Source: Bacteroidota bacterium (GTDB lineage: Bacteria > Bacteroidota > Ignavibacteria > UBA10030 > UBA8401). From it: 7,186 nt of DNA. The DNA is taken from NCBI GenBank assembly GCA_003456055.1, contig DMPG01000067.1, positions 906-8,091 of the forward strand, read 5' to 3'. The notes under the pieces are model-generated. The model had not been told where the DNA came from and ran no database searches. It worked only from the letters and a program-made list of their open reading frames with translations. Made by a program: the position numbers and the translations under genes. Positions 1 to 6,730 of this stretch are shown here, piece after piece. Position 1 is the stretch's first letter. The number at the start of each line of letters is the position of its first letter.

Positions 1-782
1 TTAAGATTTTGTTCGCTCTCAATTCTTTTGTCTTCACTATAAATCTGTCCCGTTTCGAAATCCAATTGCCGCAACATAACACTGCTATCGATTCGTTCAT
101 CTAAATGATCGAATGTTGTTTCCCCAAAGATGTATCGATTTCCTGGATCAAATTTTAACAACACTGAGATATTATTTGTTGAAGCATAACGAACCGAAGA
201 ACTACTGTCTACAAATGCTTTGGAATAGCCACTGTTAACCAATTGCTTTAAAATGCGAGATTGCTCTACCGATAAAAGATTTTTGGAAAATGGATCATTC
301 GATTTTAACAAAGTTTTTTCAAAGATGTCTTTTCGAACGTCAGGCACGATACCATCCAAACCCTTTATCATAAAAGTGTCGATTAAAGATTGTGTGTTCT
401 CATTGATTCCAATCGTTATGTCCACATATTTTCCGTCACTGCTATATGACAAAATAGTATCAATAGCGGCGTGGAAGTATCCCTTGTCCTTTAAATATTC
501 ATGGAGGTGAATGATATCCTGATAAAAGATATTGGGATCAAAATATGCTCTTGGTGCTCCAATACCACGGTAGATATTTTCATTAAGAAATATCCATACT
601 CCCATAGGAGTTTCAGTCGTTGCTAATTGGCTCACAATTTCATATCTAGAAATATTGTCTCCGACAATGATTTCAAGATCATTCACTTCGGCTTTTTGTG
701 AGGTCTGCGCAAGACCAATTTGAATGCTTACCGCAAACAAAGTCGTTACAAATGTAAAAAAATATAATATTTTGAAAATCAA
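1..782 (-). CDS. Omp85-family outer-membrane assembly protein (BamA/TamA-like), N-terminal part, truncated by window edge
   Basis: An uninterrupted minus-strand frame of 260 codons runs off the left edge, so only the N-terminus is visible. With the TTG start at 782, residues 1-25 form a signal peptide (K4, a hydrophobic core, GLA before Q26). The mature part reads as tandem POTRA domains. Residues about 32-128 carry the typical FDP...YQDIIHLHEYLKDKGYF stretch, followed by a strand ending in GINENT. Residues about 131-212 are a second domain (IDTFMIKGLDG, later LVNSGYSKAFVDS). A third begins near 215 and is cut at QIYSEDKRIESEQNL. POTRA domains act in the periplasm, feeding outer-membrane proteins to a C-terminal beta-barrel; the barrel lies off the window. 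An in-frame ATG at 836 would add 18 residues but places the terminator hairpin inside the gene; neither start has a clear Shine-Dalgarno. The TTG gives the more normal signal peptide. Whether it is BamA, TamA or another paralogue cannot be decided here. Confidence 0.75.
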   Translation of the reverse strand, partial: MIFKILYFFTFVTTLFAVSIQIGLAQTSQKAEVNDLEIIVGDNISRYEIVSQLATTETPMGVWIFLNENIYRGIGAPRAYFDPNIFYQDIIHLHEYLKDKGYFHAAIDTILSYSSDGKYVDITIGINENTQSLIDTFMIKGLDGIVPDVRKDIFEKTLLKSNDPFSKNLLSVEQSRILKQLVNSGYSKAFVDSSSSVRYASTNNISVLLKFDPGNRYIFGETTFDHLDERIDSSVMLRQLDFETGQIYSEDKRIESEQNL

Positions 783-803
783 AGGAAGAAAGAAAGCAGG
801 GTG

Positions 804-833
804 AATAAAAAACCCAGCATCATTACGCTGGGT
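804..833 (-). terminator. Rho-independent terminator after the M23-DUF2795 unit
   Basis: Read on the minus strand, a GC-rich stem CCCAGC / GCTGGG (813-832, extended by one A-T pair at 833/812) closes an 8-base loop. It is followed directly by a run of U residues (812-807) and then AUU. On the plus strand the hairpin is followed by TCATTGAA, so it works in one direction only. It lies 30 bases after the DUF2795 stop codon. It also lies just upstream of, or inside, the 5' end of the Omp85-like gene, depending on which start codon that gene uses. Confidence 0.85.
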
Positions 834-862
834 CATTGAAATCTACCAATCCGACATCAGGT

Positions 863-1087
863 TTAATATTCGTTCTCATCTTCGTAAAAGAAATCATCCC
901 CCGTGGGATAATCAGGCCAAATATCTTCAATGCTTTCGTACGGTTCTTCAGCATCTTCAAGTTCATTCAAATTTTCTATTAACTCAGGCGGAGAACCCAT
1001 TCGAATCGCATAATCGATTAATTCCTCTTTTGTTGCAGGCCACGGAGCATCATCAAGATACGAAGCCAGTTCCATAGTCCAAATCAT
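863..1087 (-). CDS. DUF2795 family small acidic protein
   Basis: This 74-residue soluble protein has no signal peptide or membrane segment. The core WPATKEELIDYAIRMGSP (residues 16-33), followed by a leucine-rich helix and YESIEDIWPDYP (50-61), is the pattern I recognise as DUF2795, a short helical family of unknown function. The C-terminus (64-74) is almost entirely acidic and aromatic. There are 23 Asp/Glu against 2 Lys/Arg in the whole protein, so it must be strongly negative. It starts 26 bases after the M23 peptidase stop, with AAAGG about 10 bases before the ATG, and is the last gene before the terminator. It is therefore probably co-transcribed with the peptidase. M5 is a possible alternative start, but the conserved-looking IWTMELASYL segment favours the first ATG. 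No function can be assigned. Confidence 0.85.
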   Translation of the reverse strand: MIWTMELASYLDDAPWPATKEELIDYAIRMGSPPELIENLNELEDAEEPYESIEDIWPDYPTGDDFFYEDENEY

Positions 1088-1113
1088 AATATCATTACCT
1101 TTACTCTAAATTT

Positions 1114-2073
1114 CTATTTCCTGTTATCAACCAGCTGAGCTCGAATTTTTTCGTAATCAACATCATCGACAAAGTACTCAACAGGGTTTTGTTTTTCCCC
1201 ATTACGAATCACTTCGTAATGCAAATGTGGACCGGTTGAACGCCCGGTATTACCGGAATAAGCAATAAGCGTTCCACGCTTCACCTTTTGACCAGAACGA
1301 GCAATACATTTTGATAAATGGGCATACCAACTTTTATATCCATAACCATGATTTATCATAAGAGCAACTCCATATCCACTGCCGGTAGGTCCGGTGAACT
1401 CAATTTCACCGTCACCGGTAGCATAAATTGGAGTACCAACATCACCGTGAATATCAACACCTTCGTGTTTTTTTAAACTCCCGATCAATGGATCGTTTCT
1501 AAGACCAAATCCGTGATATGAATACGTTCCAACCATAGGTTTAATTGCCGGCATTGAAGAGAAAACGACTTTATTATGTTCATACTGTTGATAAATTTGC
1601 TCGTAACTTGTTCGTTGGAACTCGACTTCTTTATTCAATTTATGTAATAGTTGTTTTGAAACACCAATTAATTCATCAGCATCCTTAGAAATGAAACCGG
1701 CAAAAGATTCAATTGCAGCACCACCTGTTCCTAACTGACGTGTTTCAAGATCAATTTTAGGGAGATTGACAATAGATCGTAATTGATTATCACTGTGAGC
1801 CAATGAATTGATTGATGAATAATAATTATTCATTTGTTCATTCATCTCTTTAATTTGCTGCTTCAGGATGGTATTTTCCGTTGTCAACTCATTGGTTGTT
1901 TTAAAACCTAATCCCAGAATATCACCATAGGAGTTATTGACAAAACCCAAAACAAACAATGATGCAACCGTTAAAACAACAACAAATGATGTTATTTTTA
2001 AACGGTACCCTTTTGCTTCTACGTATGAAACCTGTTCGTTAGAATAGAAAAAAAGTTTTTTTCGATTTGCCAT
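1114..2073 (-). CDS. Membrane-anchored M23 (LytM-type) peptidoglycan endopeptidase
   Basis: The 319-residue protein has a short cytoplasmic basic N-terminus (1-28). One membrane segment follows (about 29-46, SFVVVLTVASLFVLGF), then an extracytoplasmic helical, coiled-coil-like region (about 60-168). The C-terminal M23 domain spans about 181-301. Zinc ligands of the LytM fold are all present: H203 and D207 in KHEGVDIHGD, and H285 in HLHYEV. So are the two further active-site histidines, H252 (YAHLS) and H283. The protein is therefore expected to be an active zinc hydrolase that cuts peptide cross-links of the murein in the periplasm, unlike EnvC/NlpD-type activators that have lost these residues. 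The coiled coil plus LytM layout resembles MepM- and EnvC-like division or elongation hydrolases, but I do not assign a symbol. It has its own promoter (2103-2131). The Shine-Dalgarno is weak: AGGA only two bases before ATG. The DUF2795 gene follows it. Confidence 0.93.
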   Translation of the reverse strand: MANRKKLFFYSNEQVSYVEAKGYRLKITSFVVVLTVASLFVLGFVNNSYGDILGLGFKTTNELTTENTILKQQIKEMNEQMNNYYSSINSLAHSDNQLRSIVNLPKIDLETRQLGTGGAAIESFAGFISKDADELIGVSKQLLHKLNKEVEFQRTSYEQIYQQYEHNKVVFSSMPAIKPMVGTYSYHGFGLRNDPLIGSLKKHEGVDIHGDVGTPIYATGDGEIEFTGPTGSGYGVALMINHGYGYKSWYAHLSKCIARSGQKVKRGTLIAYSGNTGRSTGPHLHYEVIRNGEKQNPVEYFVDDVDYEKIRAQLVDNRK

Positions 2074-2102
2074 GATCCTGTCAAATTTATTTAACCAGAA
2101 AG

Positions 2103-2131
2103 AAAATAGAAAAATATGAGCGGTTTGTCAA
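2103..2131 (-). promoter_or_regulatory. Sigma-70-type promoter for the M23-DUF2795 transcript
   Basis: In the 82-base gap between hprK and the peptidase gene, the minus strand carries a perfect -35 hexamer TTGACA (2131-2126). After a 17-base spacer comes TATTTT (2108-2103) as the -10 hexamer. Transcription would begin near 2096, giving a leader of about 20-25 bases before the ATG at 2073. This is the only longer gap inside the gene series and no terminator is visible after hprK. The site therefore probably adds to read-through from the upstream operon instead of being the only source. The match is by eye, and the sigma factor preference of this lineage is not known from the sequence. Confidence 0.65.
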
Positions 2132-2155
2132 GAATAACTATAAAAAACGTTCAAC

Positions 2156-3166
2156 TTATTCAAAATCGTGCTCAAAATAGTCAATATTTCGTTTTCCCCC
2201 GCCTTTAGATTTGCTTTGGATCACTTTCTCAAGCTTTTTGGAGAATTCCTGAGCGGCATCGTACCCATAATGCTTAGTAAGATAATTAAGAGCAATGACT
2301 TCCGAAATTACTGTAACATTTTTACCGGGATGTATCGGCAGTTTTACGTGTGGTATTTCAACATCGAGGATGTTAATTTTTTCCTCATCCAAACCCGTCC
2401 GAGTAAAATTACCATTCGAATCCCATTCCAATAGTTCAACAACAACCTCAATTCGTTTTTGAAATCGAATAGAACGAACTCCGAAAATGCTTTGGACATC
2501 AATTAATCCAAGTCCTCGAATTTCCATGAAATGTTTTACAAGATCGGTTCCAGTTCCAATGAGGATATTCTCTCCTTTACGGGTAATTTTCACAACATCA
2601 TCGGAAACTAACCGGTGTCCGCGCTCTATGAGATCGAGAGCAATTTCACTTTTACCAATCCCAGAACGGCCAATAAATAGTAACCCAATTCCATAGACAT
2701 CAACAAAAGATCCATGGATTGTTGACTGTTGGGAAAATTGATCATCGAGAAAATCACTGAGCAGATAAACAAATTTTGTTGTTTCAAACGGAGATCGAAA
2801 TACGGGAACGTTATGATCCTCCGCTATTTTAAGAAGCTCTTTATCCATATCATTGTTATTGGTAATAACAATACAGGGAATTTCGAACTTAAATAGTGTG
2901 TTGAATGCTTCAATACGTTTTTCAAGAGGCATACTTTTTAGATACAGCATTTCAGTATTACCGAATATTTGTACACGGTCGTACGTAAATAGACCAACAT
3001 ATCCTGCAAGAGCTAATCCCGGACGATGAATGCTCTTTTCCTTCACTCTATTGTCCATACCAACATTCACAAGAGTTTCGAGTTTCAATCTGTTCTTGTT
3101 TTTTTCGACCAGGAAACCAATAGTGATGTGCTGTTTCCGATATTCTTTTCCAATATTCAGCGCCAT
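2156..3166 (-). CDS. hprK: HPr kinase/phosphorylase HprK
   Basis: HprK phosphorylates, and dephosphorylates, the regulatory serine of HPr-like proteins in response to energy and phosphate status. The 336-residue length fits the family (about 310-345). The N-terminal domain covers about 1-135. The kinase domain begins around FVDVYGIGLLFIG, with conserved H151 just before it. The P-loop GRSGIGKS is at 166-173 (K172), then SE, then the HRLVSDDVV block with D189/D190. The family signature EIRGLGLIDVQSIFGVRSIR lies at 215-234, and the C-terminal HPGKNVTVISEVIALNYL block at 279-296. All catalytic elements look intact; R167 in the P-loop replaces the acidic or small residue I remember as common there. 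The gene starts 8 bases after hpf, with a good AGAGG four bases before ATG. No ptsH, ptsI or ptsN gene is in the window, so the partner protein is unknown. In this branch HprK probably serves regulation, not sugar uptake (inference). Confidence 0.96.
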   Translation of the reverse strand: MALNIGKEYRKQHITIGFLVEKNKNRLKLETLVNVGMDNRVKEKSIHRPGLALAGYVGLFTYDRVQIFGNTEMLYLKSMPLEKRIEAFNTLFKFEIPCIVITNNNDMDKELLKIAEDHNVPVFRSPFETTKFVYLLSDFLDDQFSQQSTIHGSFVDVYGIGLLFIGRSGIGKSEIALDLIERGHRLVSDDVVKITRKGENILIGTGTDLVKHFMEIRGLGLIDVQSIFGVRSIRFQKRIEVVVELLEWDSNGNFTRTGLDEEKINILDVEIPHVKLPIHPGKNVTVISEVIALNYLTKHYGYDAAQEFSKKLEKVIQSKSKGGGKRNIDYFEHDFE

Positions 3167-3170
3167 AGTA

Positions 3171-3175
3171 CCTCT
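3171..3175 (-). promoter_or_regulatory. Ribosome binding site of hprK
   Basis: AGAGG on the minus strand lies four bases before the hprK ATG, and its first base is the first base of the hpf TAA stop. The tight arrangement supports the ATG at 3166 as the start and suggests that hprK translation may be coupled to that of hpf. Confidence 0.6.
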
Positions 3176-3507
3176 TAAATTTTCTCTCTGGTTTTACGAA
3201 TCACTTTTTTATCTTTCTGTTCATGTTTCGATTTATATTTTTCGAGTTGCCTTTCCACTTTAATAACAGCAGCATCTATTGATTTTATATAATCATCGGT
3301 CTTTTCAAGAGCCTTAAGGACCGAACCTTGAACTTTTACTACAAGCTCTGCAGCTTTTATACTATTCCTAGATTTTTCAAAACTCAATATTAGATCCGCA
3401 CTTAATATCCCATCGTAATATTTTTCCATCTTATTTAATGAATCGAACGCATACGCACGTAATGTTTCATGTGCTTTGAAGTGTCGAGCCGTAATATAGA
3501 TGTTCAT
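3175..3507 (-). CDS. hpf: Short ribosome hibernation promoting factor (HPF/RaiA family)
   Basis: The 110-residue protein begins with MNIYITARHFKAHETLRAYA, the first strand and helix of the HPF/YfiA fold. It ends its core with DDYIKSIDAAVIKVERQLEKYK (71-92), the typical conserved second helix. A Lys/Arg-rich tail follows (92-110). It lacks the C-terminal dimerisation domain of long HPF (about 180 residues or more), so it is the short type. Such proteins bind the 30S subunit near the decoding centre and hold ribosomes inactive in stationary phase or starvation; short forms either promote 100S dimers or block them. Which of these applies (HPF or RaiA/YfiA) cannot be read from sequence. It starts 13 bases after the xer stop, with AAGGA eight bases before ATG, and is followed 8 bases later by hprK. 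The start is well supported by the fold beginning at residue 2. Confidence 0.93.
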   Translation of the reverse strand: MNIYITARHFKAHETLRAYAFDSLNKMEKYYDGILSADLILSFEKSRNSIKAAELVVKVQGSVLKALEKTDDYIKSIDAAVIKVERQLEKYKSKHEQKDKKVIRKTREKI

Positions 3508-3515
3508 AAATATTT

Positions 3516-3520
3516 TCCTT
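3516..3520 (-). promoter_or_regulatory. Ribosome binding site of hpf
   Basis: AAGGA on the minus strand follows immediately after the TGA stop of the xer gene and lies eight bases before the hpf ATG. It is one of the clearer Shine-Dalgarno sites in the window and supports the chosen hpf start. Confidence 0.6.
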
Positions 3521-4426
3521 TCAGGATGATGCTTTAGGATGAGCCTGTTGATAGATTTTTTTAAGTCGTTCTACAGTAACATGTGTATATATTTGTGTTG
3601 TTGAAAGACTTTCGTGCCCCAATAATTCTTTTACCGCCAAAATATCCGCACCGTTGTCAAGCAAATGTGTTGCAAATGAATGACGCAATACGTGTGGACT
3701 CTTTTTTTGTATCTCTGTATATCCGGAAAGATATTTTCCAACCAGTGTGTTTATTTTCGAAGGTGTCAATCGGATGCCGGTATCGCTCACGAATAGGATA
3801 TTCTCTTTCATACCTGTTTCTGCACCTATTTCTTTCCGAAATTGTACGTAACGCTTAATCGATTGTCTGGCATTTTCCGTAAATGGAATGATTCGTTGTT
3901 TGTTTCCCTTGCCGGTGACTTTGATCGTATGATTACGTTCGTCAATATCACTAAGAGTTAATCCAAGTAATTCCGCACGTCGAATTCCGCTTCCATAAAA
4001 CAACTCCAAGATTGCAGAATCTCGAGCTCCGGCAAATGTCGTAATGTCAGGAAGTGATAGTATCTTCACCATGGAATCTTTATCAATAAATTGAGGAAGT
4101 GTTTTTTCGACCTTTGGAGTGATAATGTTAAGCGCCGGATTATTTCGTACAAACTTCTTTCTCACGAGGAATTTATAGAACGATCGAAGTGTTGAAAGTT
4201 TTCGCACAACACTTTTTTTTGATAATCCTGAATCCAACAACAATCCCAAAAATGCACGAATGACACCGGTATCGGTGTCATTATGACGTTCAATCAATTC
4301 TGGGAACTCTTCTTTGAGGAAAGAATAATACTGGGCAAGGTCGTTTGCGTACGAAACAATGGTATGCTGAGAATAATTTCTTTCGTTCTCAAGATACGAA
4401 AGATATTCACTGATAATTTTTTGCAT
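3521..4426 (-). CDS. xerC: Tyrosine recombinase XerC/XerD (chromosome dimer resolution)
   Basis: The 301-residue protein has the usual Xer length and layout: an N-terminal SAM-like core-binding domain (about 1-90, YLENERNYSQHTIVSYANDL) and a C-terminal catalytic domain (about 108-298). All six catalytic residues are visible: R149 (GSGIRRAEL), K173 (GKGNKQR), H245 and R248 (SPHVLRHSFATHL), H271 (LGHES) and nucleophile Y280 (IYTHVT). In a two-recombinase system it would act with a partner at the dif site to resolve chromosome dimers at division. The place directly before hpf is typical of the xerC copy in Bacteroidota-like genomes as I remember them. However, the C-terminal YTHVTVERLKKIYQQAHP is close to both XerC and XerD, so the C/D choice is uncertain. 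It starts 9 bases after topA. There is no neighbouring cargo, repeat or att site, so a phage integrase is unlikely. Confidence 0.9.
   Translation of the reverse strand: MQKIISEYLSYLENERNYSQHTIVSYANDLAQYYSFLKEEFPELIERHNDTDTGVIRAFLGLLLDSGLSKKSVVRKLSTLRSFYKFLVRKKFVRNNPALNIITPKVEKTLPQFIDKDSMVKILSLPDITTFAGARDSAILELFYGSGIRRAELLGLTLSDIDERNHTIKVTGKGNKQRIIPFTENARQSIKRYVQFRKEIGAETGMKENILFVSDTGIRLTPSKINTLVGKYLSGYTEIQKKSPHVLRHSFATHLLDNGADILAVKELLGHESLSTTQIYTHVTVERLKKIYQQAHPKASS
4259..4282. repeat. Perfect 10-bp inverted repeat inside the xer gene
   Basis: AATGACACCG (4259-4268) and CGGTGTCATT (4273-4282) are exact reverse complements around a 4-base centre GTAT. The element falls within codons for residues 49-56 (NDTDTGVI) of the recombinase, in a region of the N-terminal domain that is usually variable. 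It could fold as a hairpin in RNA or serve as a protein site, or it may be chance. Confidence 0.5.
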
Positions 4427-4435
4427 TCAATTCAG

Positions 4436-6709
4436 TTAGATTGCAAGGGCCTGAGCTTCCTGCTCATCAAGGTAATATTCTTCTTTGCAATTCGGACACA
4501 GCAGGTAATCACCCTTGCGTTTGGTCGATTTTTTTGTAAGATAATTATTACCGCAACTTTTGCAAGGCTGCATTACCGGCATTTCCCACGAAATAAAATC
4601 ACAGGTCTTTGTATCACCATTAGAATTTGAACAACGGAAAAATATCCGCTTCTTTCGAGTTTTACTTTGCACGATCTCTCCATCGGCACACTTCGGACAC
4701 TTCACTCCGGTTGAAATCGGTTGGGTATTTTTACACGTTGGATAGTTCGAACATCCAAGGAACGTTCCAAACGGTCCCCCTTTTACTTTCATATCACCGC
4801 CGCACAATTTGCAGATCACTCCGGCAACGTGGGCATACTTCTCTGTCTCGTCTTCCAACGGTTTACGATTTTTACACGTCGGATATCCCGAACACGCTTT
4901 GAACTGTCCGTATCTGCCCCATTTGATGATCATCGGTTTGCCGCACAGATCGCACGCTTCACCTGCATCATGCTGCAATGATTTTTTTATTTTTGAAACA
5001 TCATCATTCATATGCTCCAATGAATGACTGAACGGTTTATAAAAATCATCAAGCACTTTTACATAATTATTTTCCCCGCTTGCAATCGTCTCTAATTCGT
5101 CTTCCATCTGAGCTGTGAATTTATAGTTCACAATTTCAGGAAAACATTTCATCAAGATCTTGATGACCACTTGTCCAAGCCCTGTTGCATAGAGTTTTCG
5201 ATCCTGTTGGTCAACATATTGACGGTTAAGGATCGTCGAAAGGATTTGCGCATAGGTGCTAGGACGACCGATGCCAAGTTCTTCTAGTTTTTTCACCATA
5301 CTGGCTTCAGTATAGCGCGCCGGGGGCTTTGTGAAATGCTGTTTTGGAAGAAGCTTTTCCAGATGAGCATTTTGTCCCGCCTCTAGATTTGACGGAATTT
5401 TTGATGTCGGGTCCTCATCAGACTCAACACCTTTTTCTTCAAGAACATCATCATACACTTGTAAAAAACCGCGGAACAACGGAACAGATCCTGTCGCACG
5501 GAATTGATACACTCCACCGGTAATATCAACCGTCAATTGTTCAAATGTTGCACTGCTCATTTGTGAAGCAACAAAGCGATTCCAAATCAACTGATAAACA
5601 GCGTACATGTCTTTATCAAGGTACTTCTTTACAAATTTTGGCGTAAACTTTATCGAGGTAGGACGAATCGCTTCATGCGCATCCTGTGAGGATTTCCCTT
5701 TTTTATATTCTCGTTTTTCTTTGGGAAGATATTCTTTGCCGTAATTTGAATAGATATAATCACGAACTCCTGCAATTGCATCTTCGCTTAATCGTGTTGA
5801 ATCTGTTCTCATATATGTTATGAGACCAACAGTTCCTTCATCGCCAAGATCGATACCCTCATACAACTTTTGGGCAAGCATCATGGTTCGTTTTGCGGAA
5901 AGTCGTAATCGGCCAGAAGCTTCTTGCTGCAACGTACTGGTAATAAAAGGCGGATTTGGATTCCGTTTCACATCCTTTTTTACGACATCAGAAATTTGAA
6001 ACTGTGTCTTGCGAATTTCTTCAGCATGACCGGATGAAATTATTTCATTTCCAACAACCGGATCTTTCCCCGATATTTTTGCAAGCCGTGCAAAGAACGG
6101 GTCTGATTTTTCGGTTTTGAACTCAGCACTGATTGACCAATATTCTTCAGGAGTAAATTTTTTGATCTCATCTTCACGTTCGCAAATAATTCTTAATGCA
6201 ACAGATTGTACTCGTCCGGCAGAAAGTCCGTAATATACTGTCTTCCACAAGAAAGGACTGACTTTATATCCCACCAATCGATCCATCGCACGTCGGGCAC
6301 GCTGCGAATCAACAAGATTTGTATCTACTTTTCGAGGATTATCCATCCCCTCTGCAACTCCGGTTGGAGTAATTTCGTGGAACAGAACACGATAAATATT
6401 TTTGTTCTTATCCTCTAATTCTTCAAGGATGTCATACGCAATCGCTTCGCCTTCACGGTCAGGATCGGTTGCTATATAAATATTTTTTGCATCGCTGGCA
6501 TAACTTTTCAGCTTTGCAACAACATCTTCTTTACCGGCAATTACCTCATACACTGCCGCATAATTATTTTCAACATCAACACCTAATTTACTTTTCGGAA
6601 GGTTTTTAATATGACCGACCGACGCCTCAACAATATAATCCTTACCAAGATACTTATTGATTGTTTTTGCCTTTGAAGGTGACTCTACTATTATTAATGA
6701 TTTTCCCAT
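4436..6709 (-). CDS. topA: DNA topoisomerase I (type IA)
   Basis: TopA relaxes negative supercoils by cutting one strand through a 5'-phosphotyrosine. The 757-residue protein starts with the canonical MGKSLIIVESPSKAKTI. The Toprim domain (about 1-140) holds E9 and the metal-binding TDPDREGEA motif with D82, D84 and E86. The catalytic tyrosine is Y299 in GLITYMRTDSTRLS. The block EASMVKKLEELGIGRPSTYA (468-487) belongs to the conserved core. The C-terminus carries four cysteine clusters. C586/589/606/612 and C633/636/653/659 are standard topoisomerase zinc ribbons (CxxC, 16 residues, C, 5 residues, C). C671/674/693/703 is stretched, and C716/719/738/741 is of the CxxC...CxxC type. These bind single-stranded DNA and, in E. 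coli, RNA polymerase. The gene follows smg by 21 bases and precedes xer by 9. AAGGA lies too far (about 15 bases) from the ATG to be a good ribosome site, but the start is fixed by homology. Confidence 0.98.
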   Translation of the reverse strand: MGKSLIIVESPSKAKTINKYLGKDYIVEASVGHIKNLPKSKLGVDVENNYAAVYEVIAGKEDVVAKLKSYASDAKNIYIATDPDREGEAIAYDILEELEDKNKNIYRVLFHEITPTGVAEGMDNPRKVDTNLVDSQRARRAMDRLVGYKVSPFLWKTVYYGLSAGRVQSVALRIICEREDEIKKFTPEEYWSISAEFKTEKSDPFFARLAKISGKDPVVGNEIISSGHAEEIRKTQFQISDVVKKDVKRNPNPPFITSTLQQEASGRLRLSAKRTMMLAQKLYEGIDLGDEGTVGLITYMRTDSTRLSEDAIAGVRDYIYSNYGKEYLPKEKREYKKGKSSQDAHEAIRPTSIKFTPKFVKKYLDKDMYAVYQLIWNRFVASQMSSATFEQLTVDITGGVYQFRATGSVPLFRGFLQVYDDVLEEKGVESDEDPTSKIPSNLEAGQNAHLEKLLPKQHFTKPPARYTEASMVKKLEELGIGRPSTYAQILSTILNRQYVDQQDRKLYATGLGQVVIKILMKCFPEIVNYKFTAQMEDELETIASGENNYVKVLDDFYKPFSHSLEHMNDDVSKIKKSLQHDAGEACDLCGKPMIIKWGRYGQFKACSGYPTCKNRKPLEDETEKYAHVAGVICKLCGGDMKVKGGPFGTFLGCSNYPTCKNTQPISTGVKCPKCADGEIVQSKTRKKRIFFRCSNSNGDTKTCDFISWEMPVMQPCKSCGNNYLTKKSTKRKGDYLLCPNCKEEYYLDEQEAQALAI
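5149..5166. repeat. Perfect 18-bp palindrome inside topA
   Basis: TCATCAAGATCTTGATGA is its own reverse complement with no central spacer. It lies in codons for VIKILMK of TopA (about residues 515-521), so its bases are constrained by a hydrophobic, probably conserved helix. No copy was noticed elsewhere in the window. It may be chance or a dimeric-protein site. Confidence 0.4.
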
Positions 6710-6730
6710 TGAGTAAGCTACTTTTCCTTT

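Noticed and set aside
253..510. Plus-strand open frame of 85 codons
   Set aside because: It is antisense to the Omp85-like gene, whose protein shows a signal peptide and POTRA-like domains. The plus-strand translation resembles no family I know.
1815..1833. Inverted repeat ATGAATAAT-A-ATTATTCAT in the M23 gene
   Set aside because: It consists nearly only of A and T, in codons for Asn, Tyr and Met of a low-complexity coiled coil, so chance is the simplest explanation.
2132..2155. Terminator after hprK (AACGTTTTTT on the minus strand)
   Set aside because: There is a T run but no stable GC-rich stem before it; only the small palindrome AACGTT.
3521..4426. Phage or integron integrase, marking a mobile element
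   Set aside because: Length and motifs are those of XerC/XerD. The neighbours are housekeeping genes in one tight operon, and no att-like repeats or cargo are present.
4283..5027. Several plus-strand open frames opposite topA and the end of xer
   Set aside because: They are antisense to well-recognised conserved proteins, overlap each other in different frames and have unlikely composition.
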